DNA of 64,000 nucleotides from Galdieria partita (GCA_025991245.1 BQMJ01000030.1:62001-126000); one strand, 5' to 3'. Numbered from the stretch's first letter, positions 41,303-52,118 are shown. A program made the numbers and translations. The notes: generated by a model from the sequence alone, not told the origin.

Positions 41303-43951
41303 TCATGACAATGCTTCAAATAATTCTCCTACAAAAGGAAACTTGGTGTTTTGAGCTCGTTTGTCACAATACTCCAAATACACTTGAATAATCTGTTGCA
41401 TAAATGGTTCCAATGTTTCTTGATCCATATCTGGTAGCAACTGAGAGCTATCATCAGCTACAAGCTGAACGAGTTCAATGCAAGAACTCAACTTTCCCAT
41501 TTGCTTGTAAGCATCAACTAGTTGAATGATCATCAATGGGATGTATTGTCTTCGTATCTTTTCAAGTTCCATTTGACGCTCTACATTATCAAAAATGTTA
41601 AGGGATATCGAATTGGGAGGTTCATATGGAAAAGAATCAACCAACCAGCCCCCTTCCATGGTCAAAGTACGAATAATCTCCTTTGATAAAATTTCACCTA
41701 AAGAGTTGCAATGACTACGGTACTGACTCCACTCCATTTCATAGTTTTCCAGCACTTGTCTTGCCCAAAGTTGTTCTTCTGTGGAAACATTATCATCATC
41801 ATTTCTATCCATAATATCGCCAAGAGTGGATGGAAGAGATGCAGGACGTTGTGACAGGACGTAATTCCTCCATTCCAAAATTGCATTCCATGCCTTGAAA
41901 AATTGCTGCCAACACCGAAATTCGTGACTTAATGACCATAATGACTGTTCCTTTTGAATTTCAAGTAAAACATCTTCCGAAATTTCATCAAGAGCACTTT
42001 GAGCAGATAACACTTTACCCGATAATACGAACTTTCGCACAAACAAATTGACGCAAGCAACAGCCAGATGGTAATTCTGGTACGCTGGGAAAATTAAAAA
42101 GTCAACACTACGAATAAGGAATAGATCATTGTCAAACGTTCTACCATTGTGTGAGTCTTCATCCGATTGCGACTGGTTCCATACACGAAAAACTGCCGTT
42201 TCTACTATTTTGTTCAACATAGAACGAGGAAAACTAGCTAAATACTGCCCAATCTTCTCCAAGCATGAAGTTCGGCGCTCGTCTGACTGACGTGAAGAAA
42301 GTTGTCGATTGTTCAACTTCACGCGAACTTGTTCGGTCCTAGTATCCGCTTTCAAAGCGTTTACCATATATTCTACACAGCAATTGACTAGATTGGAATC
42401 ATCCATTAAATAAGAAAAATAAACCATTAGAATATCATCGTAAGATGTCTTTGATCTCGTTAATCCTTGTTCTGCTGCTTGCATTTCATCAGAAATGTAA
42501 AGACATAGCAGATGCTTACAATAGGCAAGTAAAATTTGTTCTGAATATCGTTGAAACAGCTCTTCTTCTAATTCATTCCCACGCAGTGTTCTCATCAGAA
42601 TAACCACATGTGCGCTAAACCGTAAAAACCAGGACCAATCTTGGTGTGTACTCTGACATGATAGAAGATACTGTAAAAATCTCTGAGTTAAATGCGGATT
42701 CAAATCAATACCCAAAGCCAGAAAAGTTTGGACTTGACGGATCACATTCAACTCCATGCCGTCCTTATCAATTCCCTCACACTGTTCAAAGACCGAAAGA
42801 ATGTGGTCATCGTCATATGAAGATAGCGATTCTGAAACGAGCAACTCTTCCCAGTACTTTAAAACCTCCCTAAAAAAATAAATCCAGACTTGATCTTCCC
42901 AAGTCTGACAAACGGAAAGAGCCTTTGAAGGTATCCCGCAAAGAACACTAAAAACACTCCTTTCGTATAGATTCGTTGACGGGTTCGAAGCAATCTCCAT
43001 TGCGGCCAGTTTCCACAGATTCCAAGTTTGTCCAACCTCTCCGTTACTTGCAGCATTCCATGCACCAAAGAAACCTAACAGACAAATACCTCTCCACACT
43101 TGTTCCACCTTTTCTGTAACAAGAATTGCTTGATCTAATAAACCGACACGAAACAAAATAAACACTTGATGACAAACGAGGTCTTCAGCGTGTCGATCTG
43201 TTTGATGAAGCTCGCGATTTCTAAACGGATAATCAGGGTCAAGTTTTGCTTTACCTTCGAAACTGGAGGTATGTGACCAACAATATGCGGGATCATTGAG
43301 TGGTGCTAATTTTTGTTCAACCTTGTCAACACAACGTTCAGGTGCCTCACTGGATTTGTATCCAAAAATACGTTCCAATGCCACCTTTTCGCACCATTCT
43401 AAAATACATCTAGATTTTAACATTGTAGCACTTTGTTTGTCATACATATGAAGAGGAGGTTTCAACGAGCTAGTCAAAGAATCCATAGGGTTTGCAGCTG
43501 TAACTATGTTCAACAAGTTCCAAGTGTCTCTCTCACTTTGGAGAAGTTTCCTTGAATTTTCAAGCGGCTCTTTATAGACTGGATGCAAGGAACGGTCCTT
43601 TAGCAGCTGCGACACGGTTTCAAGTTTCGAGTCCAACTGAGACAGAATCTCCTTGAGCAAAAAGTCAACTTGATTTTCACCTGAAAGGTCTATTGATGAA
43701 CATTTTTTTGCCAGCTCCAGCCCGCTCAAGGAAGAGAAAAAACCCAATCGAAGTTCCATTTCACAAGAAGAGAGAAAACTAGCCGGGTCTCCCAACCCTC
43801 GCAAGTTCACCGGTTCCATAGAACTCGAATGTGACGGAATATTAGCATCTTCCAAGTTGATCTCTGTAGCAACATTATCAAAATCATATGGTTTGTCGAA
43901 AGTTTTTGGAAAAGGAAGTGGGCGCCTTGAAAAAGTTTGTGGCGTCTCCAT
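41303..43951 (-). CDS. Nucleoporin NUP107/Nup84
   Basis: A single exon of 882 residues. NUP107 is the alpha-helical arm of the Y-complex scaffold of the nuclear pore. The sequence is helical throughout, with the family block DPDYPFRNRELHQTD, then HQVFILFRVGLLDQAI, VEQVWRGICLLGFFGAW and RTLRGNELEEELFQ. There are no FG repeats, as expected for a scaffold nucleoporin. The C-terminus reads FVGELFEALS. The first ATG is five codons inside the frame. The stop and the next gene's ATG are separated by a single base. Confidence 0.85.
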   Translation of the reverse strand: METPQTFSRRPLPFPKTFDKPYDFDNVATEINLEDANIPSHSSSMEPVNLRGLGDPASFLSSCEMELRLGFFSSLSGLELAKKCSSIDLSGENQVDFLLKEILSQLDSKLETVSQLLKDRSLHPVYKEPLENSRKLLQSERDTWNLLNIVTAANPMDSLTSSLKPPLHMYDKQSATMLKSRCILEWCEKVALERIFGYKSSEAPERCVDKVEQKLAPLNDPAYCWSHTSSFEGKAKLDPDYPFRNRELHQTDRHAEDLVCHQVFILFRVGLLDQAILVTEKVEQVWRGICLLGFFGAWNAASNGEVGQTWNLWKLAAMEIASNPSTNLYERSVFSVLCGIPSKALSVCQTWEDQVWIYFFREVLKYWEELLVSESLSSYDDDHILSVFEQCEGIDKDGMELNVIRQVQTFLALGIDLNPHLTQRFLQYLLSCQSTHQDWSWFLRFSAHVVILMRTLRGNELEEELFQRYSEQILLAYCKHLLCLYISDEMQAAEQGLTRSKTSYDDILMVYFSYLMDDSNLVNCCVEYMVNALKADTRTEQVRVKLNNRQLSSRQSDERRTSCLEKIGQYLASFPRSMLNKIVETAVFRVWNQSQSDEDSHNGRTFDNDLFLIRSVDFLIFPAYQNYHLAVACVNLFVRKFVLSGKVLSAQSALDEISEDVLLEIQKEQSLWSLSHEFRCWQQFFKAWNAILEWRNYVLSQRPASLPSTLGDIMDRNDDDNVSTEEQLWARQVLENYEMEWSQYRSHCNSLGEILSKEIIRTLTMEGGWLVDSFPYEPPNSISLNIFDNVERQMELEKIRRQYIPLMIIQLVDAYKQMGKLSSCIELVQLVADDSSQLLPDMDQETLEPFMQQIIQVYLEYCDKRAQNTKFPFVGELFEALS

Positions 43952-44109
43952 GTGTTTACGCGCCAAAAAAAGGACAAAGAAAAATGCTGTTGTCCACTCC
44001 TAACACCGGCAATCCAACAAATTATCAAAGATGGACAAGTTGTCCATTCACAATGGCATACATGGAAACATTTACTAGTTGAATCCTATTTTACTGATTG
44101 TTCCTTTTA

Positions 44110-44994
44110 ATGACCTCTCGTCACAAAGCTTGGTTCTTTGTTTTATTGTTCTTCATCATCAAAGTTGAAGCAGAGAAAACATCTACATGGCTTGTTTCCT
44201 CACATGCGAGGCAGCAATCAAAAAATGAATATGTCATGTTGACACTTTGCCAAGATTCAAGCTGTGAAGAAACGATAGATTTGGAATGGGAAAGTCTCTT
44301 CCAGTGGCAGGTTTGTACATTCATGCCCCAAATGGAGTCTTACTTTTGGTTCGAGAAAACTCCTTATGGTCCATTTTACAAAATCTGCAGCGATTGGATG
44401 TGCCTCAACTGCAGTTTGTGTGGTGCGTTTCAAAGTTCTTATGATACATGCATCCCCATGCCATTTTTCAATGCATATGGAAGACTAGAACAAGTTGTAT
44501 GGTCTACAGATCCTCCTACAGCAACTTCGACATCAAATCCATCAACCTCAGCACAGCCAGACCCCACAACCACAGCATCCACAACAAGGGATCCTTCTCC
44601 TCTTCATTCTTCTTCTTCCTCTCCAACTGCCACACCAAGCACAACTATTGCATCAACCAACATTCCATTGAATAGTCATAGTGACGGCAATCAAAAGATT
44701 GGAGATCATAACGCTACTGATACTTCTAGCAAGGCCACACCAACTCCTCAACATTTTCCTACACCTTCTATAACATCTTCACCTCAACAAACTCAACCCG
44801 TGTCCACTAAGATTCATCAAACTTCAGGAGGGTTGAGTGGTGGCTCCATTGCAGGGATAGTGATAGGATCCGTTGCTGGGGGATTATTTGCAACTGGTTT
44901 GACTGCTTTTATCGTCAGAAGGAGAAGAGCAATAAGAAACATGAGAGCATTACAGGCGAATTCTCATCAAAACCTTTCTGTGGAGAGGTCATGA
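44110..44994 (+). CDS. Type I membrane protein with Cys-rich ectodomain and mucin-like Ser/Thr/Pro stretch
   Basis: A single exon of 294 residues. A signal peptide (AWFFVLLFFIIKVEA) is followed by ~120 residues with about ten cysteines. Then comes ~110 residues rich in Ser, Thr and Pro, a likely O-glycosylated stalk, and one TM helix (GIVIGSVAGGLFATGLTAFI) with the stop-transfer run VRRRRA. The plan suits a cell-surface or wall-contact protein, such as a sensor with extended stalk (inference). No family is recognised. The open frame extends four codons upstream of the ATG. Confidence 0.75.
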   Translation: MTSRHKAWFFVLLFFIIKVEAEKTSTWLVSSHARQQSKNEYVMLTLCQDSSCEETIDLEWESLFQWQVCTFMPQMESYFWFEKTPYGPFYKICSDWMCLNCSLCGAFQSSYDTCIPMPFFNAYGRLEQVVWSTDPPTATSTSNPSTSAQPDPTTTASTTRDPSPLHSSSSSPTATPSTTIASTNIPLNSHSDGNQKIGDHNATDTSSKATPTPQHFPTPSITSSPQQTQPVSTKIHQTSGGLSGGSIAGIVIGSVAGGLFATGLTAFIVRRRRAIRNMRALQANSHQNLSVERS

Positions 44995-45105
44995 TACGAT
45001 ATGTTTCACGAAGACAACTTTTTCTGGTATGTCCAATATATCCTGCAAGGGTCAGGATTAAAGTGTTTCATGATTTTCATTCCAAAATATGCCTTGATGA
45101 ACATT

Positions 45106-46827
45106 TTACTCTGTTGTTACATCATTTGCTTGGAACCACTCACTCACTGATGCTTCTTCTCCAAGACTATCAAAACTTGAACGTAGATTAAATGTCAGAT
45201 GAGGCTGCCTTTGAGCAAAGGCATCACTATCTACACGTTCCCAAGCACTTCCCAAACTATGTCGAATACCGTATGCAACATAAAAAGTGAAACCGATCAC
45301 TAACCACACGGCAAGCATAGAAAGAGCAGCAGTGTGCAATCTAAATAACAAAAACAAGTTGAAAAATATTCCACAGGCTTGGACAAGTGGAACTCCAGGA
45401 CTTCTGAAAGAAGGTGGATTGGACTCTTCTGTAAAGGGCATTCTCATCAAAAGAAAAAAAGGAAAGCTTACAATTGAAAGAGTTATTATAACTCCAACAA
45501 TCCTATATGGCATAACACGTGATAACCACGATGCAACTGCACATGAGGATACAAAAAGAATCAACAGTATTTTAGAGTCGCTCTCATGTCCTGATATTTG
45601 CAAACGTATATACAAAACTGCAATATTTGTTGAAAGGAGAGCAAGAATAGTCCCCCCGGAAACCAGATCTGTCAATGTTTGCAAAGGAACCAACAATGCC
45701 AAGATAGCCACGCCAAAGCCACATAGTAAAGAAGACGCTCTAGGTGCCGACCCTGGACCTGAAACTTCTCCAAATAACTCGGGAAGCAATCCATCTCTAG
45801 CCATTGCAAAAAATATTCTTGGCTGGGCTGCTAATGCCACCATGGCTGTATTCTGCATACCTAAAGCTGTAGCAATGGCTGCAAGACGACCGAAGACAGC
45901 AAAACCACGTTCCTTGAATGCTGTGATAAACGGAGCTTGCGTATCGAGAAGTGTGTATGGAACTATTCCAGTCAGCACAAGAGCTGCAGCAGCATATGTG
46001 GCAAATACAATAATCAAACAAGTCAAAATTGCTTTCGGAACAGTTTGAGAAGGATTATGTGCTTCTTCTGCTACAGCCGCGACTTGGTCAAACCCAACAA
46101 ATGCAAAAAACACTGTAGATGCTCCAGCAACAATACCTGAAAACCCATATGGTGCAAAGGGATTCCAATTAGAAGGATCGATTAGGAACACACCTCTTAT
46201 GAGAATAGCGGAAAGGACTAGAGCATATAAAATAGTCGCCGAGTCGATGATCCACTTTGCTTCTCTCATACCGGAGCAAAGAATAAGGGTCAACGCCACT
46301 ACCAAAATGAAGCCGAGTATGCTAAGACCTGAGCTGTTGTGAAGAAACTTTGGAAGTTGGGCAGCTTCGCTAATATGAGCAGCCCAACTCCGAGCAACTG
46401 CAGCTGCTGAAATTCCATATTCCAAAGTTAAACACCATCCGACTAGAAAAGCGAAAAGTTCTCCAATGGTAGAATATGCGAAAGCGTATGCACTACCACA
46501 ACTAGGCAATCTTGACGACATCTCTGCGTAAGAAAATGCAGACAAGGTACAAACAAAAGAAGCTAAAGCAAAAGAAAGAACAATGCTTGGACCCGCGTCT
46601 CTCGCTGCAGCGATTCCCGTGAGAAGGAAGACACCAGCTCCAACGGTACCACCCACACCTAATAAGACAAGATCGACAAAACCTAGGAAACGACCGGTCT
46701 GAGAACGTTGCAGATTGGAAGCTGCAGCAGAGACTTGCAAATTCTTTTTCCTAGAACCGCTTTTGAGCACTTCCTTTGCCAGAGTAGCTCCTAGTTTTGT
46801 GTTACTAGAAGAAGCAGCATTTTCCAT
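45106..46827 (-). CDS. Cationic amino-acid transporter (CAT/APC superfamily)
   Basis: A single exon of 573 residues with about twelve to fourteen membrane helices. The first helix carries the APC substrate loop VGGTVGAGVFLLTG, and a conserved block follows: SYAEMSSRLPSCGSAYAFAY and GWCLTLEYGISAAAVARSW. FVGFDQVAAVAEEAHNP is the CAT-specific helix 6 region. The transporter should import basic or broader amino acids across the plasma or vacuolar membrane. N- and C-termini are hydrophilic. A GTG lies 16 codons upstream in frame; ATG at 46827 is taken. It converges on the mucin-like gene. Confidence 0.92.
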   Translation of the reverse strand: MENAASSSNTKLGATLAKEVLKSGSRKKNLQVSAAASNLQRSQTGRFLGFVDLVLLGVGGTVGAGVFLLTGIAAARDAGPSIVLSFALASFVCTLSAFSYAEMSSRLPSCGSAYAFAYSTIGELFAFLVGWCLTLEYGISAAAVARSWAAHISEAAQLPKFLHNSSGLSILGFILVVALTLILCSGMREAKWIIDSATILYALVLSAILIRGVFLIDPSNWNPFAPYGFSGIVAGASTVFFAFVGFDQVAAVAEEAHNPSQTVPKAILTCLIIVFATYAAAALVLTGIVPYTLLDTQAPFITAFKERGFAVFGRLAAIATALGMQNTAMVALAAQPRIFFAMARDGLLPELFGEVSGPGSAPRASSLLCGFGVAILALLVPLQTLTDLVSGGTILALLSTNIAVLYIRLQISGHESDSKILLILFVSSCAVASWLSRVMPYRIVGVIITLSIVSFPFFLLMRMPFTEESNPPSFRSPGVPLVQACGIFFNLFLLFRLHTAALSMLAVWLVIGFTFYVAYGIRHSLGSAWERVDSDAFAQRQPHLTFNLRSSFDSLGEEASVSEWFQANDVTTE

Positions 46828-47671
46828 TTGAACGGTCAGATTCCTCCTTTCCCCAATACTCCAACTATGCGTCACTTGCCATCATTTTGCTTTGGATTAC
46901 GAAGAAAAATATTCTCAATGATAGTGTCATTGTGTCAAGTTTCATTGAGCTATTTTGACTAGCAGTATTGCTGGAATATAAGGAAACCTTTCCATGTTCC
47001 TTTCCTTGTACTCAAAAAGGGCTTCTTGAATAAGGGTTTACTCCAAAGTGACTCTAATAATGCTCATGTATATAAACAGTAGGTCATATTTCTAACCAAA
47101 AACAAGCAACTTCGATGCTTAATCTTGTATTTGTGAAATCGAATGTTGTTTGGAGACAACAAATTCGCGTACAAGACATCAAAAGAGAATAATAATAATA
47201 ATAGATACTTGTGTTGAATTGGCTAGATTTCATTTCATATCTTATGATGGAATTCTTCCAATATCGAAAGCCGAATGTTAGATATCTTTCCCATTTTTTC
47301 TAATGTTGTGGCAAATGATTTATTCGACAAAAAATCACTTGATACACATCGCTATACTGCTGACTTGATATAAAAAGATTCTCCGATGTTGAACATGGAC
47401 TCGGCTACTTGGACCAAAATAACAAGACATCTACCGATAGCTCTCAGCTTTCGGAAGCGATAAAGGTTACTAGATATCTTCAAAAGCACTTCATAAGCTT
47501 GCAAAGATACTGCGTAATCCTTGCACACAAAGATACTGCATTTGGCTACTAAGATTGAACGAGGCATAGTCTCGCGTGGAGAATTGTGAACAAGACATTG
47601 AGATAAAGGCTATCAACCCATTCGACCTACTTGTTCTCAATTTGGAATACTCAAGTTGTTTCCTTTGCCAA
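46828..47671 (-). other. Intergenic region between APH-1-like gene and CAT gene
   Basis: About 840 bases that should contain the CAT promoter and the APH-1 3' end. A 71-codon open frame at 47352-47567 (-) starts with ATG and reads mainly helical (LRAIGRCLVILVQVAESMFN). It has no recognisable domain, so it is noted but not called. No RNA gene or repeat is seen. Confidence 0.35.
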
Positions 47672-48364
47672 TCATGTATGCATAGAGCAACTCTTTCTTT
47701 TGCACAAAATGGCCAAAACTACCAACTGAAAACTCAGCAAACACGTCAACAGTAAAAAATTTCCTAAAGTGTTGGTTTCCTTTAGAAATATTAACTGAAC
47801 TATCACACTCCATAGACCAAGCAAAAACACTTGTTTATATTGATGGTCAGACAAAGCAATCCAGCTCAGGCAGCCAGTGACGATTCTTGTGCCTGACAAA
47901 AGACTTGAATATATACACGTGACCACAACCATTGACTCTGGAAACAACTTTAGCGAATCTGAATCCTCCCCAGTCAACAAGTGAATCAGCTTGATTCCGG
48001 CACCAGCAAAAAAACCACTGAAAGCAAAAGATGTACCTATTGTAAAGCCCTCCAACTGCAAACAACTTACTACCTGATGAGAGTTTTTATAATTGCATAA
48101 CGCGAAGTTCACTTGGGAATGCACTTTATAAGCTATGTATTTTGACAATTCCTCAAAACAAGCACTTAGAAAAACCCAAAAAGTGTACCCATCCAAATAT
48201 GGCGAAAGTATCACCCAAAAAACTGCTATCAAACTACGTGCCACAAACCATATAAACGCAGAAATGAAGAACAAAGTAATAAGAGCAGGCTCTCGCCATA
48301 GACAAAGTGCTAAACAAGAACTCTGTGGAATTACGGCAGGCATAAACCAAAATAAAACAGACAT
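47672..48364 (-). CDS. APH-1-like gamma-secretase subunit
   Basis: A single frame of 230 residues with seven hydrophobic helices, as in APH-1, the scaffold that holds presenilin and nicastrin. Similarity is strongest at ACFEELSKYIAYKVH and in helix 4, GFTIGTSFAFSGFFAGAG, which keeps the Gly-rich packing motif. The helix-5 and helix-6 His residues of human APH1A are not obvious here (helix 5 reads SSLLSGTRIVTGCLSWI). Whether the frame hides a short intron near YKNSHQ is unclear; an 18-nt stretch there is in frame either way. The ATG lies 16 nt after the FANCD2 stop. Confidence 0.65.
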   Translation of the reverse strand: MSVLFWFMPAVIPQSSCLALCLWREPALITLFFISAFIWFVARSLIAVFWVILSPYLDGYTFWVFLSACFEELSKYIAYKVHSQVNFALCNYKNSHQVVSCLQLEGFTIGTSFAFSGFFAGAGIKLIHLLTGEDSDSLKLFPESMVVVTCIYSSLLSGTRIVTGCLSWIALSDHQYKQVFLLGLWSVIVQLIFLKETNTLGNFLLLTCLLSFQLVVLAILCKRKSCSMHT

Positions 48365-48380
48365 GGTTTCAATCGAGCAG

Positions 48381-51300
48381 CTATTCTTTCTCGTTTATTT
48401 GAGAAGGAAGTGCTTCACCTTGCAAGTTCTTATTTTTTAAATTCCCAAGCCAAAATATGTGAACAACGCCTTGTTTCTGAAGCATTTCTTTGACACGGAA
48501 AATGAGCATTTCAAGTTGCTTTTTGACAGGAGGTAATAAGAGCAACAGAGACTCCTCTTTGGTCTCTTTGCAGAACAGACAAATCTGGTGAACAGATCTG
48601 GTACATTTTTGAAGCTCCTTGAACAACTTTATACCTTGAGCTTTGTTGTGGATCAGTTCCTTTGTAAGCAACTGCAAACCTCCATTGAGAACTAGTGCAA
48701 CAAGTTTTCTTCCCCATTTCAAGCAAAGACGCAAATACTTCAAAGATGCTGTTTCCTTGGCTTTTTGTAACATATGTCGAAATGTTCCAAAGACAAGCGA
48801 AAATGCGGTCAAGGTTTGCACCCATTCTTGCTGACTAGGTAGCAAAGAAAATTCAAAAGCTTGATACTTTTTAACTTCCGTTTCCAGTTGTTCCAACGAA
48901 AGCTGAAGTAGTATTTCTTTCAACTTTTGTAGATCAATGGAAGCCAAAACTTTGCCGAGTTCTGAAACAAGATGAAGACAAGTTGAGTCGTCGTCCTCAA
49001 ACAATACTTTGGAATGTGACAACACTTGGAACAAGTCACCCCTCGAGTTCTTCAACAAAATTTCCGCTATTCTCTCTTTATGCTCCATATCCAATTGGTT
49101 AACCCAATTCCTTTCTTCAAGTGACTGAATAATACTTTCGATTTCAGGACAACTCTCATAGTGGTTTTGTGATAACTGCAACTTCCATAAAACATTCAAC
49201 AAATCTGTTAATGCAGCCAAACAGTTGGGTTCAGCATGTTTCCAAATTTTAAGAAATAGTGAATACAGCTGATGATAGAAATATTCTATCCTCCATACTT
49301 CATTCTGCAAAGCATTTTTTGACTCGTGTGGCATATTTGCCTCAATGAGATGACGAAGACAGGCGTCATCATCTGCCAAGAGAAGCTGCGATGCATTCTT
49401 GTTCCTTAGCTCATTCAAACTAACTTCACAGGCTAGATGAAGCGTGGTCATTAAAAGGCGATTTTCTTGAGGTTGCATAATGTTATTGTAAGTTAGTAGT
49501 GTTAGCAGAGTCACCAGACAAAAGGTACCCGAATGGTAACGATAACATAGAGAAAACTCATTATAGAATGCTTGGTAGTCAAAATGTTCGACATCACGAC
49601 CACAATCACTGAGAAAGCAATGAAAGCATGCAATCAAAGTGTCCATGTTTTGACGAAGCTCAGCTTGAAACACTGCCTGACAAAATCTGTACACTGTTTC
49701 GAAGGAAAAGCTGGGAAGAATTTGTCTATAGTCAGTAAAGTCTATGCAGCAAATAAGTAGAGACACTTTTCATGTTATTTTTAGTACTTACTTTGGACTG
49801 AATCGCTTTCCACAAGTTGTTTCCACATTCCTTTCATTTTGATATGATTATCATCGTTAAGTGCTGACGAAAGAAAGACTTCCAAGTTTAGGAGAACTTG
49901 AACAAGGTAACGAAACTCTTTAAAATGAAGACGTAATAATTCCAAGTTGTGAATCATTTCAATAATGGATATTCGAGCGAATCCTGCCGCAAAGAGCCCA
50001 CGTTTCAGGGAGTCTTCCGAACCAGTTTCTTGCACAGGATCAAAGGACAAAATGGAAACCACATGAACCAATGCCTTAGTCTCAACTCTTTCGTAGCTTG
50101 AACACTTTGCAATCAAACGATACAATTCCAAAGCCATCCATAAATCGATATCCGTATCCTTCAAATGGAGAGTAGTTATTGAACCTTCCTCCAGATCCTC
50201 ACATGAGGAAGAAAGATCATCCTGGCTCATTTCATGAATGTCTTGTCTCCTTTCAACAAAGAAATATCGTTGAAAGATTTCGAGTGCTGATGCCATTATT
50301 TTCTCCACAGTTTCAACACTAAACAATCTACGAGATAAGAAATATGAAAACTCTTGTAGTATTTGAGGTGTTATGGTTGTAATAAAGCATGGCGCTAGTC
50401 GAAAATTTGGCCTTGAATTGTTGTCTCTTTCTAAAAATAGTGAAGGAATGAGCTCCAGGTTTGCGCAAGCTCCTATAATTCCTAAACAAAGAGTGAATGG
50501 TTATTCATCAAATTAAGAATTGGTGCCTACCAACTTTACGATGTCGTTCATCAATGTGGCACAAGTCCTTTTGAAGAAGAATCGCTAAACTAGAAAGAGT
50601 ACAAGTTTCTGCATTGGAAAGATTGGTTCGCTGTAGTATTCTTACAAACACTTCAAACAGACAACGTAAATTTCTTTCATCAAAGACTTCAAGATATTCC
50701 CATAGTATCTGCAGTGAATGAAGCGATGTCTCAGCAAATTCAGGCCAATTCCTAGAAACATGTAACAGAGAAAGCAATCCAATATGACTAGCGACACTGG
50801 GATATCTTTCAACTAGTCGAACTAGAGAAGAAATGATACATTCAAACAGTTGTATAGGACAACTGTCAGTGCACTTTAATGCCCTTAAAATGGTGACGAA
50901 CATTGAGCTGATGCGTTCACCTTCTAAAGCTTCCTTCGCTTCACAAGCTGCACGTTCCAGTAACGAATATAAGTCGTGAGAAAACAACGGGTACAACTTG
51001 ACAATATGATAAATAGAGGAAACAAGAGCATCATTGTTGAGTTTCCGATTTCCTTTGAATATATACTGCAATACGAATTTCTTCTCTCCAGCACTATATA
51101 ACAAAAACAACAGAAAATAGTCCAACTCCTGAAGCAGCTTACTGCCTTCCAAACTTCGATAATATCTGAGTATATTCTTCCTTGCAGTGGCGTTTGACTT
51201 TGCCCGTTTTGTAAATGTTTCAATTATTGTAGACATTTCACTTGAATCTTCAACAGAATCAATGCATGATCTTTTCAAACAATGCAAGACATCTGCCATC

Positions 51301-52118
51301 ATGCCTGGTTCAGGAATAATAAGAATAAGTTCTAACATTGCCTTCATGCTAAGACCTGAACCATTTTCACATAGTTGCTTGACGATACTTGAGATTTTTC
51401 CATGACTCAAGGACATGCACGAAAAAGTTTCCAGAGCTTGATTCAGCAAGTGAGGAGAATGAGGAATGATTTTGAGCAACAAGTTACTAGCGAATTCCTG
51501 TCCTTCGTCATCGAGAATATCTGGAAGACGAGACAATAATTTGTATTGTAGGCTCTCAGAAGAAACAGACACAAGTTCAACAAGACTTCTTGCCAATGTA
51601 GTACTCCGAAATATGACTGGCTGGAAACATAACTGTTCCAGAATTTTCTCTTGCATGGTAGCACTTTGCAAGTTAAGCTGCTGGCAAGACTTCATTTTTG
51701 AGGTCTCTAATTCCGATAATCCTAGTATTAGAATATTAAACAGACTCTCCTGAATTTGTGGAAGAGTGGTGAGGACACGAATAAGGGAAGAGTCGAAGGC
51801 TATCAACTGCTGCTGACCGCAAGGAATTTCCAAGGTCTGAGGGTCAACACGAATAAGTGGTTCTAAAGACCTTTCAAAAATCGGAGTTCTCTTCCAAGCT
51901 CGAGACAACTCGGAGATGAATTCGTCAAGATGTTCTTGTTCATTCGTAAGAAAGGTCAACAGTTCCTGTCGGAATCCCGAAATATCCGAGACTCCATAAA
52001 CTAACTTTGCTCCGTGATTAGGTATTCTGAATATTTTGAGCCCACAGTTCGTAAAACATGTTCTCACAATCCAAGAGCTATAGTCGTCTTCGATAGGTAA
52101 CTGTTCCAAAGAGCACAT
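48381..52118 (-). CDS. FANCD2: Fanconi anaemia protein FANCD2
   Basis: Three exons (52118-50531, 50481-49792, 49741-48381) give 1212 residues, shorter than the ~1450 of animals. FANCD2 is monoubiquitinated with FANCI as a clamp at DNA crosslinks. Family text: ISGFRQELLTFLT, FERSLEPLIRVDP, LVSVSSESLQYKLLSRLPDIL, and across the first splice RHRKVGIIGACANLELIP, matching the KLIGIIGAV block of animals. The region EKKFVLQYIFKGNRK aligns with the human ubiquitination site (KKYIDRVLRNKIRSG); a Lys lies one residue from K561. Sequences after the first splice are divergent and helical. Confidence 0.88.

Noticed and set aside
45287-46048. A 253-codon open frame on the plus strand inside the cationic amino-acid transporter gene
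   Set aside because: It is antisense to strongly conserved transporter helices, is Lys/Thr-rich without a domain, and follows codon mirror effects.
47352-47567. 71-codon minus-strand frame with ATG downstream of the APH-1-like gene
   Set aside because: Too short and without homology or splice signals; could be real but not supported.
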